Assembly (NCBI RefSeq): GCF_026191355.1
Contig: NZ_JAPHOQ010000011.1
Location: 124,001 to 188,000, forward strand
Direction: 5' to 3'
Length of the DNA stretch: 64,000 bases
DNA from: Legionella sheltonii
GTDB lineage: Bacteria > Pseudomonadota > Gammaproteobacteria > Legionellales > Legionellaceae
Shown here piece by piece: positions 43,839-53,283 of the stretch (positions within the stretch are counted from its first letter, which is position 1; each line of letters begins with the position of its first letter). A program made the translations under genes and the position numbers. Under the pieces are notes generated by a model. That model saw only the letters and a program-made list of their open reading frames with translations, was not told where the DNA came from and made no database searches.

Positions 43839-45008
43839 CTAGGAAACACAGGATACTAAACCATCCTTAATCTGTTTTAGTGCTTGCGCTACTTTTTCCA
43901 TACTCAACGCATAACAAAAACGTAAGACATGTTTTCCTTTATCCGGGTTTAAATAAAATGAACGTCCAGGAACCACAGCAACTTTGGCTTGATCCAATAA
44001 TATGCGCGTCATGGTCGCATCATCTTTAAAACCCATGCCAGAAAAATCAGCCATAATATAATAAGCTCCTTGAGGAACGGTCACATCAAAACCAATCTCA
44101 CGTAATTCTCGAACTGTATGATCACGTTTTTCCAAATAGGTTTGACACATTTTTTGATAATAATTTTCTTGTAATTTAAACGCGTCAATCGCCGCATGTT
44201 GTAAAGGGGTTGCAGGACACACATACACTAAGTCCTGAACCAGGGCCATTTTCGCAATGACATGTGCCGGACCGCTGGCATAACCTAAACGCCATCCCGT
44301 CATATTATAAGTTTTTGAACATCCTGAAATGGTGATCGTGCGTTCTTTAAAATTTTTCAAACGAGCAAACGACACATGTTTATAGCCAGGATAAGTAATA
44401 TATTCATAAATTTCATCCGTGATTACTGCTAAATCATAGTGTTCTGCAATGTCACCAATGGCTAATAATTCCTGCTCTGAAAACACCTTGCCGCAAGGAT
44501 TACAGGGGGTGCAAATGATAATTGCTCGGGTTTTAGGGGTAATCGCTTGTTCAAGATCCTCCATTTGAATGCTTAAGTCATGTAAATTAATGGGTACCGC
44601 TTTAACATGAACTTGATACAGCTCCAAAATATTTTTGTGGTATCCATAGAAGGGTTCAAACAAAATCACTTCATCCCCTGGATTAAACAAAGACATCGTC
44701 GCACAAATAAATGCACCGGTAGAACCGTGAGTTACCAGAACTTCTGTTTCGGCCTGAACAGGAATTTTATTAAAGGTTTGAATTTTATGAGCAATGGCAT
44801 GACGTAAATTAAATACCCCTTCACACGCAGAGTACACATTTTTTTCTTGTTCAATCGCACGTATTGCCGCTTGTTTAATGACCTCAGGTGTAGGTAAATC
44901 ACAAATACCCTGACCTAAATTTATGCCGCCAATTTTTTCACACTCCGTGCTTGCCGCACGAATACCAGATTGCCGCAAAGTTTCACTCACTTGACTTGTT
45001 TTCAGCAT
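43839..45008 (-). CDS. Class I/II PLP-dependent aminotransferase
   Basis: 389 residues, fold type I. The motifs are GINLGQGICDLPTPEVI, IICTPCNPCGKVFSEQEL (N170), VITDEIYEYI (D198), ISGCSKTYNMTGWRLGYA with the Schiff-base lysine K232, and HVLRFCYAL with the carboxylate-binding arginine. The closest general type is the aspartate/methionine/kynurenine aminotransferase subgroup. It starts 94 bp upstream of the MFS gene on the same strand (separated by that gap), so the two could be co-transcribed: amino acid metabolism with uptake. Confidence 0.9.
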   Translation of the reverse strand: MLKTSQVSETLRQSGIRAASTECEKIGGINLGQGICDLPTPEVIKQAAIRAIEQEKNVYSACEGVFNLRHAIAHKIQTFNKIPVQAETEVLVTHGSTGAFICATMSLFNPGDEVILFEPFYGYHKNILELYQVHVKAVPINLHDLSIQMEDLEQAITPKTRAIIICTPCNPCGKVFSEQELLAIGDIAEHYDLAVITDEIYEYITYPGYKHVSFARLKNFKERTITISGCSKTYNMTGWRLGYASGPAHVIAKMALVQDLVYVCPATPLQHAAIDAFKLQENYYQKMCQTYLEKRDHTVRELREIGFDVTVPQGAYYIMADFSGMGFKDDATMTRILLDQAKVAVVPGRSFYLNPDKGKHVLRFCYALSMEKVAQALKQIKDGLVSCVS

Positions 45009-45279
45009 GTTGCAGTTCCTCTTCGATTACCATTAAAAATCGTTGCAATGTCTCATCTCATCCGCAAAATTTCTGTTCAAAAATAGAGGCATATAGGCAG
45101 GAAAGAATATCATTTAAAATTCCTTCACCCAATAAGCACTTACTCTTAGCAATAGATATTTTATAGTTGGCAAAAATTGGGTGTCTCTTTGCATCATGAC
45201 TTATAACAATAAAGTCGTCCAGCTGAATTACAACATGAGCATGGCAAAGTTAAAGAGGGATGTATCGCCGCCCCTGAAT

Positions 45280-46500
45280 CTAAATGACCATTCCTGTATG
45301 GGGAATTTCTTTATTTAATTCATCAAAAATACCCTTTTTAGAAAAAAGATCGTGTTCAAAGGTTTCTAATTTTCTGAGCGAGTCTGTTTTAGTATTAAAG
45401 AAAGTTCCAATATAGCCCTGTTCAGAGTAGATTGCTGTCAACACGCCTGGAATCACAGTAAGACCCGCAATAATTCCGGCTATTGCTTTGACACAAACGA
45501 TAATTGCTTTCAATATGGGATTCAATTCATTATACCACCTTCCTCTGCCGCGAAAGTTGGCAAAATTATCTTTTGCACTTGTTATTGCACTGTGACACTT
45601 TTCTTTGAAATGCTCAAAGCTTTTTTGTGAAATAGGATTATTGAAAAAATCAGCACCACTTTCGCTTAAGGTAGTTTTTAATAATTGAGCAATTGGAGCG
45701 ACACTCAAGTAATTTGGGTCAAACTCATCATTCCAAACAGGTCGTTCATCGGGAAAAGGAGATTCATAAGTTACCGTTCCTTTATGAACCAGCTCATGTA
45801 ATTTATGTTTGAGCTCCCGTAGCAATTGATTATATTTATATTCTTCTCTTCTAATGGCCAATATCGCTGCGAATTTTTTTTCTACTTTAGGTAATGCCTG
45901 ATGAACTATAGGTAGGTCATAGTGCTCTGATATATGGGTTTTGACTCTTATGAGTAATCTATCTACCAGGTCTGAGAGATTATTATCAGCAATTTTATAG
46001 AGATTCAGTTTCTTTCTTAGGAGAAGAAGTGATTCGAGATCAAATTCTGATAAGTTACCGGCTGCTACGAACAAAGAAGAGGATTGGATCGCTTTTTCAA
46101 TATGTTGGTCGGGAATAATAACCGCACAGAGCGTATTATAATGATTATAAATTTGATGTGTCTCATCAACAACACTCTCTGGAAATTTATCGGCAATCGC
46201 ATTGGCAATTAGAGAAAAATTAATTTGCTCATCTTTGTTCATGGAAAGTTCGTTCATATTAAAGACAACGTCTTTAAGGCCGAACTTTATGGTTGAGACT
46301 TTTTGACCCACTGGAAAAAACACATTGCTGCTATGACCTGGACGAAAGATACATTTGAGCGACTTATCTTGTAGCAAAGGCAATACGCCTGCTGATTCAA
46401 ACACTATGTATTCCATGATATCTAATTGTGTAAGTTGCTCTTCTTCGTAATGAAAACCTGCTTGGCTCAGTTGGCGATTAATCAGTTGATATAAGGACAT
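45280..46500 (-). CDS. Unknown protein with C-terminal membrane hairpin, candidate effector
   Basis: 406 residues, no signal peptide. Mostly helical, with LLLLRKKLNLYKIADNNLSDLVDRLLIRVKTHI and KKFAAILAIRREEYKYNQLLRELKHKLHELV likely coiled coils. One hydrophobic stretch near 335-362 (NPILKAIIVCVKAIAGIIAGLTVIPGVLTAIYS) could be a membrane hairpin, as found in many type IV effectors aimed at host membranes. Not recognised. It is a stand-alone gene on the minus strand. Confidence 0.6.
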   Translation of the reverse strand: MSLYQLINRQLSQAGFHYEEEQLTQLDIMEYIVFESAGVLPLLQDKSLKCIFRPGHSSNVFFPVGQKVSTIKFGLKDVVFNMNELSMNKDEQINFSLIANAIADKFPESVVDETHQIYNHYNTLCAVIIPDQHIEKAIQSSSLFVAAGNLSEFDLESLLLLRKKLNLYKIADNNLSDLVDRLLIRVKTHISEHYDLPIVHQALPKVEKKFAAILAIRREEYKYNQLLRELKHKLHELVHKGTVTYESPFPDERPVWNDEFDPNYLSVAPIAQLLKTTLSESGADFFNNPISQKSFEHFKEKCHSAITSAKDNFANFRGRGRWYNELNPILKAIIVCVKAIAGIIAGLTVIPGVLTAIYSEQGYIGTFFNTKTDSLRKLETFEHDLFSKKGIFDELNKEIPHTGMVI

Positions 46501-46851
46501 AAGTTGCTACACCGAAATGAATAAAATAATAAATTGGCCAACTTTAACACGGACTCAAGCCAATTTCATTTTAATTTGATTATTTATCATTGATTTAACT
46601 ATTTGTCTGGAATAAATACAAATTATTCCTTTTTGCATATGTCACTAAATTTATTCTAATAGCTGAAAATACCCAGTCCCGGACGGGGGATTTGATTAAA
46701 AAATAACGAACACATTCCCTGCAATCAAGTTTTATTATTAAAGTCACTTGAATAAAGCTGCTGATTTTCTAGCTGATAAACTCTTTGATTGCGGCAATTG
46801 TAAATACTATAGTATTTTACAAAATTACCCGAACCCTCTAAGGAAGGTCCC
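46501..46851. other. Divergent promoter region
   Basis: About 350 bp between divergent starts. AT-rich with one GC-rich patch (CCCGGACGGGGG, 46679-46690). No gene or RNA recognised; promoters for both neighbours must lie here. Confidence 0.4.
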
Positions 46852-47835
46852 ATGCGTCAGTTATTGATTACGATTTTTATTTTTTTGTTGTCTGATGTAG
46901 CATCTTGTGCACCCGTTTTCGAAATTATTCCTCTTGGGGTCTATGGCGGTTTAAAAGATGGAAATTTATCCGCTTACCTATTAAAAACAATTGAGAGCGA
47001 AAATTATACAGCTCTTGATGGGGGGACTTTGATGCGAGGGCTTGAAGTTACCGCCCACAAGCAATCGGTATTTAATAAAAATATTGACGATTTGCTGCAA
47101 AAACATATTCCTGCTTATCTCATTTCTCATGCACATCTTGATCATCTGATGGGGCTTGTAATGGCTCAACCCGAATTGCGAGAGCAGCAGACAATTATGG
47201 CTCGCGAAGAAACCATGCAGGCATTGCAGAACAATATTTTTAATTGGTCTGTTTGGGGAAATTTTGGTGATAAGGGTGAAATTCCGCACTTGAATTATCA
47301 GCATTATCAAACCATGCCATTACTGCAATGGACTGCTATTCCTCATACCGATCTGCAGGTAAAAACGTTCCCTTTAAGTCATGGTGGAATGGCATCAAGC
47401 GCGTTTTTAATACGTTATAAGACAGAATATCTTTTATATTTTGGGGATACGGGTGCTGATCGCATTGAAAAATCGACAAATATGGGAACTATTTGGAATG
47501 AGATCGCGCCACTTATAAGAAATAAGCAGCTTCATGCCATCATGCTAGAGTGTTCCTTTTTAAACTCACAACCCGATGACAAATTATTTGGGCATTTAAA
47601 ACCAAGTTTATTTATGTTTGAGTTGCGTCAATTGGCGTCAATTGTTGATCCTTTAGATTTAAAAAACGCACTAAGAGGATTGCCAATTATTGTGACTCAC
47701 ATCAAACCCAGATTAGTGGACTTTTCAAATTCGAAAGAGGATACAAGAAAGCAGGTTATCAATGAATTGTCCCAGGAAAATGATATCGGTGTCGAATTAA
47801 TTAAACCTGAGCAAGGTACCATGTTAAGTTTATAA
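46852..47835 (+). CDS. Exported class II 3',5'-cyclic nucleotide phosphodiesterase
   Basis: 327 residues with a signal peptide (MRQLLITIFIFLLSDVASCA) and an AAGGAAGG ribosome site. The metallo-beta-lactamase fold of PDEase_II is clear: IPLGVYGGLKDGNLSAYLL, the metal motif ISHAHLDHLMGLV (H93, H95, D97, H98), FPLSHGGMASSAFLIRYKTEYLLYFGDTGAD and LPIIVTHIKPRL. The family hydrolyses cAMP or cGMP. The signal peptide places it in the periplasm or outside, so it would act on extracellular or host cyclic nucleotide rather than cytoplasmic signals (inference). A terminator-like hairpin follows at 47911. Confidence 0.88.
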   Translation: MRQLLITIFIFLLSDVASCAPVFEIIPLGVYGGLKDGNLSAYLLKTIESENYTALDGGTLMRGLEVTAHKQSVFNKNIDDLLQKHIPAYLISHAHLDHLMGLVMAQPELREQQTIMAREETMQALQNNIFNWSVWGNFGDKGEIPHLNYQHYQTMPLLQWTAIPHTDLQVKTFPLSHGGMASSAFLIRYKTEYLLYFGDTGADRIEKSTNMGTIWNEIAPLIRNKQLHAIMLECSFLNSQPDDKLFGHLKPSLFMFELRQLASIVDPLDLKNALRGLPIIVTHIKPRLVDFSNSKEDTRKQVINELSQENDIGVELIKPEQGTMLSL

Positions 47836-47910
47836 TAGAGGTGATTTCACGGGCAGCGGGGAAGTGTGCCGAATGTCTTAAGAAATCATAGGTCAGAGAC
47901 TGCATTTTGC

Positions 47911-47949
47911 AGGGGCTGTAATGCAAAATTCAAGTTGCAGCCCCCTTTT
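47911..47949 (+). terminator. Probable terminator after the phosphodiesterase
   Basis: AGGGGCTG and CAGCCCCCT pair across a 19-nt loop and are followed by TTTTG. The long loop makes it imperfect. Confidence 0.55.
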
Positions 47950-48057
47950 GTACTTTGTTGGATTGATTGTTTTGTTGGGAGCATAATGCCCAATCTCAAC
48001 CCATACTTCTTTTGAATTATTCTATACTCTTACATATGCTAATTAAAGGAATGAGCT

Positions 48058-48522
48058 ATGACACATGGAAGACCCGAGCCTGAAACAATTGATGATGCAA
48101 TCATAAAAACTCTAAATAAATTATTAGAGCTTGAGATGGCGGGGGTTGTGCGCTATACCCACTACTCTTTTATGATATTTGGTTTTAATCGTATTCCTAT
48201 CTGTAAATGGATGCGGGATCAGGCTCAAGAGAGCTTAAGTCACGCTCATTTAATAGGGGAGCTTATCACCCATTTTTCCTATCACCCTACACTTAAAATT
48301 GGCACATTATTAGAGACTCATGAGCATAATATTAGAACTATTTTGGAGGAGTCTCTTGAGCATGAGAAACAAGGTTTGAATTTGTATTATCAACTAGCAC
48401 ACCATTCAGAAAAAAAGTCAGTATTAGTTGAAGAATTTGCCAGAAAAATGATTCAAGAAGAAGAAATGCATGTTGGCGAAATATATAAAATGCTTATGTC
48501 ACCTGAAACCTTGAAAGATTAG
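48058..48522 (+). CDS. Ferritin-like (bacterioferritin-type) protein, intact copy
   Basis: 154 residues forming a four-helix ferritin-like bundle. Candidate diiron ligands appear in order: E24/E26 in LLELEMAGVVRYTHYSFM, E58 with H61/H63 in DQAQESLSHAHLIGE, E98/E99 in TILEESLEHEKQGL and E134-E136 with H138 in IQEEEMHVGE. The E-Y and ExxH pattern matches bacterioferritin/Dps-related proteins. It would store iron or protect from peroxide. Its 3' half lies in the 1685-bp duplication and recurs as a headless fragment at 52468-52643. Confidence 0.82.
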   Translation: MTHGRPEPETIDDAIIKTLNKLLELEMAGVVRYTHYSFMIFGFNRIPICKWMRDQAQESLSHAHLIGELITHFSYHPTLKIGTLLETHEHNIRTILEESLEHEKQGLNLYYQLAHHSEKKSVLVEEFARKMIQEEEMHVGEIYKMLMSPETLKD

Positions 48523-48597
48523 GAGGTACTATTGAATAATCAAAAATTCATTTCTAGATGTTTAGTGTTTAGGACCAAATTAATAAAGGATTAAATT

Positions 48598-48750
48598 ATG
48601 CGATTCACTAAAAATATAGGTTTTATTCTTCTTGCTGTTTACCTGATTATAGTAGCTCTTGGTGTTTTGGCTCCTGGAGTTGCAATTCCCAACACCATAA
48701 CCGCTGTGGTTGCTTTGCTGGCTGCAATTTTTATACTCATAGGTAAATAA
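48598..48750 (+). CDS. 50-residue membrane protein
   Basis: ATG 48598 preceded by AAAGGA. It encodes MRFTKNIGFILLAVYLIIVA, then LGVLAPGVAIPNTITAVVAL and LAAIFILIGK: two hydrophobic helices joined by a short VAIPN turn, with a basic N-terminus. Small double-helix proteins of this pattern occur widely in proteobacteria without known function. It lies 75 bp after the ferritin-like gene and may be co-transcribed with it. An exact duplicate is at 52719. Confidence 0.75.
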   Translation: MRFTKNIGFILLAVYLIIVALGVLAPGVAIPNTITAVVALLAAIFILIGK

Positions 48751-49162
48751 AGAAGCCCATGTACCCAGACATTTTTAATGCGGTGCAGTAAATCAAGCAA
48801 ACGTAGTCTGAGAAATGCAGTGGGAGCTGGGGTGGGGGTGTATGAACCTGCGCACAGGCTACCTTTGTTCGCTTCGCCGTCATTGCCGTTAATAACGAAC
48901 TCCCGTTTGGGAATTCTCAGAATAAAAGTGCTGTGGTTCTTGAATTAGCTCAAGCAATAAAGTCCAGTGAAGCTCTTGGCTCCATGGTTGTTCTTGTCTT
49001 GTTTTTATCAAATTATCATTTTAATATACCATTGGTTTATCTACATGCCTTAGTGTTTTTAAATGAATCATTGTGCATGACCAGAGTAGGTGGAAACCGC
49101 AGAACCAGTCTACATGTTGATTATTAAGAAATCTCAATAGCTTCTAATCTCGGGGGGTACAC
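48751..49162. other. Stretch without a supported gene
   Basis: About 410 bp, present again at 52872-53283. A 64-codon frame from GTG 48933 (VLELAQAIKSSEALGSMVVL...) lacks a ribosome site and family resemblance. The GGGGGG-rich leader before 49163 supplies the ribosome site of the next gene. Confidence 0.4.
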
Positions 49163-50035
49163 ATGGGTTTAGATTTTCAAAAATTTAGAGTGATTGAACT
49201 CACCTTAAATCGTGGTCATGGCAGGACCAAAGATTCCATACAGCGATTAAAAGACTTAGTAAAACCTATTCACTCAGTTTCTTGTGTCAGGCATATCTTT
49301 ATCTTTAATGATGTTGAAGATCAAAAAGCTTTTGCTGAATTATTAGAAGAACTCAAAGATAAAAATAAAGCCTGCAAACTCATGACGGGCGTAGAGGCCT
49401 ATAATTTTTTATTAAGCTGGATTGTAGGGGGCGAATATCGAGTTGCTAAGCCGGGATCTAAATTATCTTTGTATAATGACAATCATGTATTAGGGAAATT
49501 TAAAAAAAATTGGGCTTACTTTTTATCCACTCAAACAGATACTCAGCTAAAGCGGGAATACACCAAAATTATCTCCCCATTGTTAGAAGAAGCTCATGAA
49601 ATTCGAAAACGCATCGAGCAGGGCCTTTATGGTGCCGAAACAAAACTCAGAAAAACGCTCGATATGGTGATCAATAATATTTGCTTTTCAAAAGAAAATG
49701 CACTTCCCGTTGCTTATGATCAAATGCATGAAAACAGAAAAAAATATGTATTGTCAGTGATGCAAATACTGCATAAAAAAATCAGATTAATTACCAATAC
49801 TCTGCAAAAAGAGGTGTCTCCCTCTCAAAACGAGAAGTTGGCAAAAACAGGACATAGCAAACAAATGGCTTGTTCAAATCAACTCGAATTGCTTAAAAGG
49901 AATGTAAAAACCGCAGTCAGCGAAGGTTTATTAAAATCTTCTAATAAAACAAACCGGCAAATTCATCTTTTTTTCAAAAAAGAAGGTATGTTTTGTTCTG
50001 AAGAGTTTAGAAAACAATCTTACAAAAAAGCGTAA
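49163..50035 (+). pseudogene. Unknown protein, copy truncated by IS66 copy 3
   Basis: Identical to the first 289 or so codons of the intact gene at 53284, then stops at a TAA created by the IS66 end (AAGCGTAA). The last ~21 residues are lost. See the intact copy for description. Confidence 0.85.
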
Positions 50036-50114
50036 GCGCGCCAGCAACTACATAATTTAATAATTATCTCCGTTTCGTCATACTCTGCAACATCAATTTA
50101 GAGAGGAGAGTACG

Positions 50115-50441
50115 ATGAATATATCCCCACAAATTATATCCCCCCAAGAAACAGATGGCACGAAAGAACAGAGATGGATGGAGCATGTAACGCATCAAAA
50201 AGAAAGTGGTTTGTCGCGAGTAACGTACTGTCGAAAGCATCAATTAAACTACCATCAATTTGGCTATTGGGAGCGAAAGTATCGGGAAGAAATAGCTTCA
50301 TCCAAATTAGTACCGATTCAATTAAATAAGCTGACACAAAGAGCTCCAGAGACAGTATGCACCTTGGTATTGAACAATGGGCATGAGCTAAAAATTCACG
50401 ACCAGACTTTATTGCCAATGTTGTTGTCCTTGTGGGGTTAG
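50115..50441 (+). CDS. tnpA: IS66 accessory protein TnpA (copy 3)
   Basis: 108 residues, identical to copies 1 and 2. Confidence 0.92.
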   Translation: MNISPQIISPQETDGTKEQRWMEHVTHQKESGLSRVTYCRKHQLNYHQFGYWERKYREEIASSKLVPIQLNKLTQRAPETVCTLVLNNGHELKIHDQTLLPMLLSLWG

Positions 50442-50443
50442 CC

Positions 50444-50794
50444 ATGTTTTTATCATTTAATGCAAGCATATGGCTCTATCCAAAGCCTATTGATTTTAGG
50501 CGACAAATTGATGGACTGGTGATGTTGATTTCCGACCATCTTCAGTTGAACCCCACATCAGGGCAAATTTTTCTTTTCAGAAACCGCCAAGCCAATAAAA
50601 TAAAAATGCTGTGGTGGGAGCGAAATGGGTTTTGGCTCTGTTATAAGCGATTGGAGCAAGGAAAACTAAAATTTCCCAAACACGATGACGCGGTCATGAG
50701 CCTTACCAATGACCAATTAAGCTGGCTGCTCTCAGGATTGGATTTTGCAAAACACACATTGTTGCCGGAAGTATTGGCTACGAATTTCTATTAG
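50444..50794 (+). CDS. tnpB: IS66 accessory protein TnpB (copy 3)
   Basis: 116 residues from ATG 50444, identical to copies 1 and 2. Confidence 0.92.
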   Translation: MFLSFNASIWLYPKPIDFRRQIDGLVMLISDHLQLNPTSGQIFLFRNRQANKIKMLWWERNGFWLCYKRLEQGKLKFPKHDDAVMSLTNDQLSWLLSGLDFAKHTLLPEVLATNFY

Positions 50795-50879
50795 AAATAA
50801 TTTACAAAAAACGATTAATTTGTTTTTAAAATCAACGTAATGTGATATAATTGACTCAGCAAACAGGTGCCATTTCAAC

Positions 50880-52436
50880 ATGATGTACGAAGAAAAAATA
50901 GAGCAATTAAGTAACGAAATACTCGCATTAAAAGCAGAGCTTGCTCTATCTCAAGCACGCAATGAACACTACGCGGAAGCCTATGATTCTTTAAAAGCAC
51001 AAATCATGGAGCTACGCCGTCACCGTTTTGGCAAGCGCTCTGAGCGTTATATTGACCCTGAAAATCCTCAGCTGTCTTTGTTTGAAAATAATCAGAGCAT
51101 TTTTTCTCAGGCTGAAGCAAGCGGTGAGCAGACCGAAGAAATGACACCAGTGGCTGCCCATACAAGAAAGAAGAATAAAAAAGCGCAGAAAGAACTACCC
51201 CGTCGCATTGAAATTATTCCGGTATCTGATGAAGACAAGCAATGTGCCTGTGGTGCATGCAAAACAGTGATTCGTTATGAAACCAAAGAGCTACTGCATT
51301 ACCAACCTTGCGTCATCGAAATTGTGGAGCAACGACGTGAAGTAGTTGCTTGCACTAAAGGATGCGAGAATCAAATCGTAACCGCAGCAGCGCCCAAACA
51401 AATTCTCCCCAAAATTAAAGCAACAGAAGAGTTTTTATCATTCCTGGTGGTCAGCAAGCTGGATGACAGGCAACCACTGTACCATCTGGAGCGACAACTC
51501 AGCGAACGACATGGTATTGATTGCTCACGCCAAACCATGGCGCGCTGGCTCATTGAGTTAATGACACCACTGCGTCCCATTTATAATCTGTTGAAAGACA
51601 GTGTGATTGAGTATGATGTGGCCAGTTGTGATGCAACGACCTTGCAGGTCTTGCATGAGCCTGGAAGAAAAGCAGAAACCAAATCCTATGTGTATTGCAT
51701 TCGGGGTGGACCACCGGATAAATCCGTTATTCTTTATGACTACAACGATGTGGAGCACAAACAATTTATTTACGATTGGTTTGTCGGATTCAATGGCTAT
51801 TTACATGTCGATGGTGACAATTTTTTTGAACTTGTGGGTAGCAGCAATGCGCACATTGTCAATTGCAACGCGCATGCGCGCAGAAAATTTGAACCTATTG
51901 CCCAATCTAATAAAGGCAAAGGCATTGCCAAAGAAGCCATGCGCTTTTTTAAAGAGCTTTATAAAATAGAGCGTGAGGCTAAAAATAATCAACTGAATCC
52001 AGACCAACGTCACCAGTTGCGTCAGGAAAAATCCAAACCACTCATGGAAGCCTTTAATACATGGGTTGATAAGGTCTATCCTACAACTTTGCCCCAATCA
52101 CCGCTTGGGAAAGCACTCAATTACTGTGTTAAATATAGAGATGGACTGATGCGCTTTTTAGATGATGGGCGTCTGGAAATCGATAACAATCTTACTGAAC
52201 AAGAAATCAAACCCTTGGTCATTGCTCGAAAGAACTTCTTGTTTTGCGCCTCTGTTGAAGGTGCTGAGGCCTTGTGTTTACACTTCAGTATCATCAGAAC
52301 GGCTAAATTACACAATCTCGACCCTTATCATTACTATGTCATGTTGTTAAAGAACGCTCCTCTTTGCAACAGTGTTGATGATTATGAAAAACTGTTGCCT
52401 TGGAATATTGGCTTAGATTATACCCCTAAGTTGTAA
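50880..52436 (+). CDS. tnpC: IS66 family transposase TnpC (copy 3)
   Basis: 518 residues, identical to copies 1 and 2, with all catalytic regions intact. Confidence 0.95.
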   Translation: MMYEEKIEQLSNEILALKAELALSQARNEHYAEAYDSLKAQIMELRRHRFGKRSERYIDPENPQLSLFENNQSIFSQAEASGEQTEEMTPVAAHTRKKNKKAQKELPRRIEIIPVSDEDKQCACGACKTVIRYETKELLHYQPCVIEIVEQRREVVACTKGCENQIVTAAAPKQILPKIKATEEFLSFLVVSKLDDRQPLYHLERQLSERHGIDCSRQTMARWLIELMTPLRPIYNLLKDSVIEYDVASCDATTLQVLHEPGRKAETKSYVYCIRGGPPDKSVILYDYNDVEHKQFIYDWFVGFNGYLHVDGDNFFELVGSSNAHIVNCNAHARRKFEPIAQSNKGKGIAKEAMRFFKELYKIEREAKNNQLNPDQRHQLRQEKSKPLMEAFNTWVDKVYPTTLPQSPLGKALNYCVKYRDGLMRFLDDGRLEIDNNLTEQEIKPLVIARKNFLFCASVEGAEALCLHFSIIRTAKLHNLDPYHYYVMLLKNAPLCNSVDDYEKLLPWNIGLDYTPKL

Positions 52437-52467
52437 ATTGTAAGCCTGTGGTTCTTGGAGCGCTTAC

Positions 52468-52643
52468 AGGAGTCTCTTGAGCATGAGAAACAAGGTTTGA
52501 ATTTGTATTATCAACTAGCACACCATTCAGAAAAAAAGTCAGTATTAGTTGAAGAATTTGCCAGAAAAATGATTCAAGAAGAAGAAATGCATGTTGGCGA
52601 AATATATAAAATGCTTATGTCACCTGAAACCTTGAAAGATTAG
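52468..52643 (+). pseudogene. Ferritin-like protein, headless duplicate
   Basis: Carries only the C-terminal ~58 codons (ESLEHEKQGLNLYYQLAHHS to the stop) of the gene at 48058. Its first bases come straight from the duplication boundary at the IS66 end; an ATG inside the IS end (52455) could start a 62-residue peptide, but the first two helices and their metal ligands are gone. Confidence 0.88.
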
Positions 52644-52718
52644 GAGGTACTATTGAATAATCAAAAATTCATTTCTAGATGTTTAGTGTTTAGGACCAAA
52701 TTAATAAAGGATTAAATT

Positions 52719-52871
52719 ATGCGATTCACTAAAAATATAGGTTTTATTCTTCTTGCTGTTTACCTGATTATAGTAGCTCTTGGTGTTTTGGCTCCTGGAG
52801 TTGCAATTCCCAACACCATAACCGCTGTGGTTGCTTTGCTGGCTGCAATTTTTATACTCATAGGTAAATAA
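52719..52871 (+). CDS. 50-residue membrane protein, duplicate
   Basis: Exact duplicate of 48598-48750 with the same AAAGGA leader. It now has IS66 and a ferritin fragment upstream instead of the intact ferritin-like gene, so its expression may differ. Confidence 0.72.
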   Translation: MRFTKNIGFILLAVYLIIVALGVLAPGVAIPNTITAVVALLAAIFILIGK

Positions 52872-53283
52872 AGAAGCCCATGTACCCAGACATTTTTAAT
52901 GCGGTGCAGTAAATCAAGCAAACGTAGTCTGAGAAATGCAGTGGGAGCTGGGGTGGGGGTGTATGAACCTGCGCACAGGCTACCTTTGTTCGCTTCGCCG
53001 TCATTGCCGTTAATAACGAACTCCCGTTTGGGAATTCTCAGAATAAAAGTGCTGTGGTTCTTGAATTAGCTCAAGCAATAAAGTCCAGTGAAGCTCTTGG
53101 CTCCATGGTTGTTCTTGTCTTGTTTTTATCAAATTATCATTTTAATATACCATTGGTTTATCTACATGCCTTAGTGTTTTTAAATGAATCATTGTGCATG
53201 ACCAGAGTAGGTGGAAACCGCAGAACCAGTCTACATGTTGATTATTAAGAAATCTCAATAGCTTCTAATCTCGGGGGGTACAC

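Larger units (their letters stand above)
48347..50031. repeat. 1685-bp direct repeat flanking IS66 copy 3, left copy
   Basis: Covers the 3' part of the ferritin-like gene, the 50-residue membrane peptide gene and the first part of the 310-residue gene. It is repeated at 52468-54152, with both inner ends exactly at the IS66 termini. Confidence 0.95.
50032..52467 (+). mobile_element. IS66-family insertion sequence, copy 3
   Basis: 2436 bp, same ends and genes as copies 1 and 2. The flanks differ (AAAAAAGC on the left, AGGAGTCT on the right), so there is no 8-bp duplication; a 1685-bp duplication of host DNA brackets it. Confidence 0.95.

Noticed and set aside
48933..49127. 64-codon frame (and its duplicate at 53054)
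   Set aside because: GTG start without ribosome site, no recognisable domain, and irregular composition.
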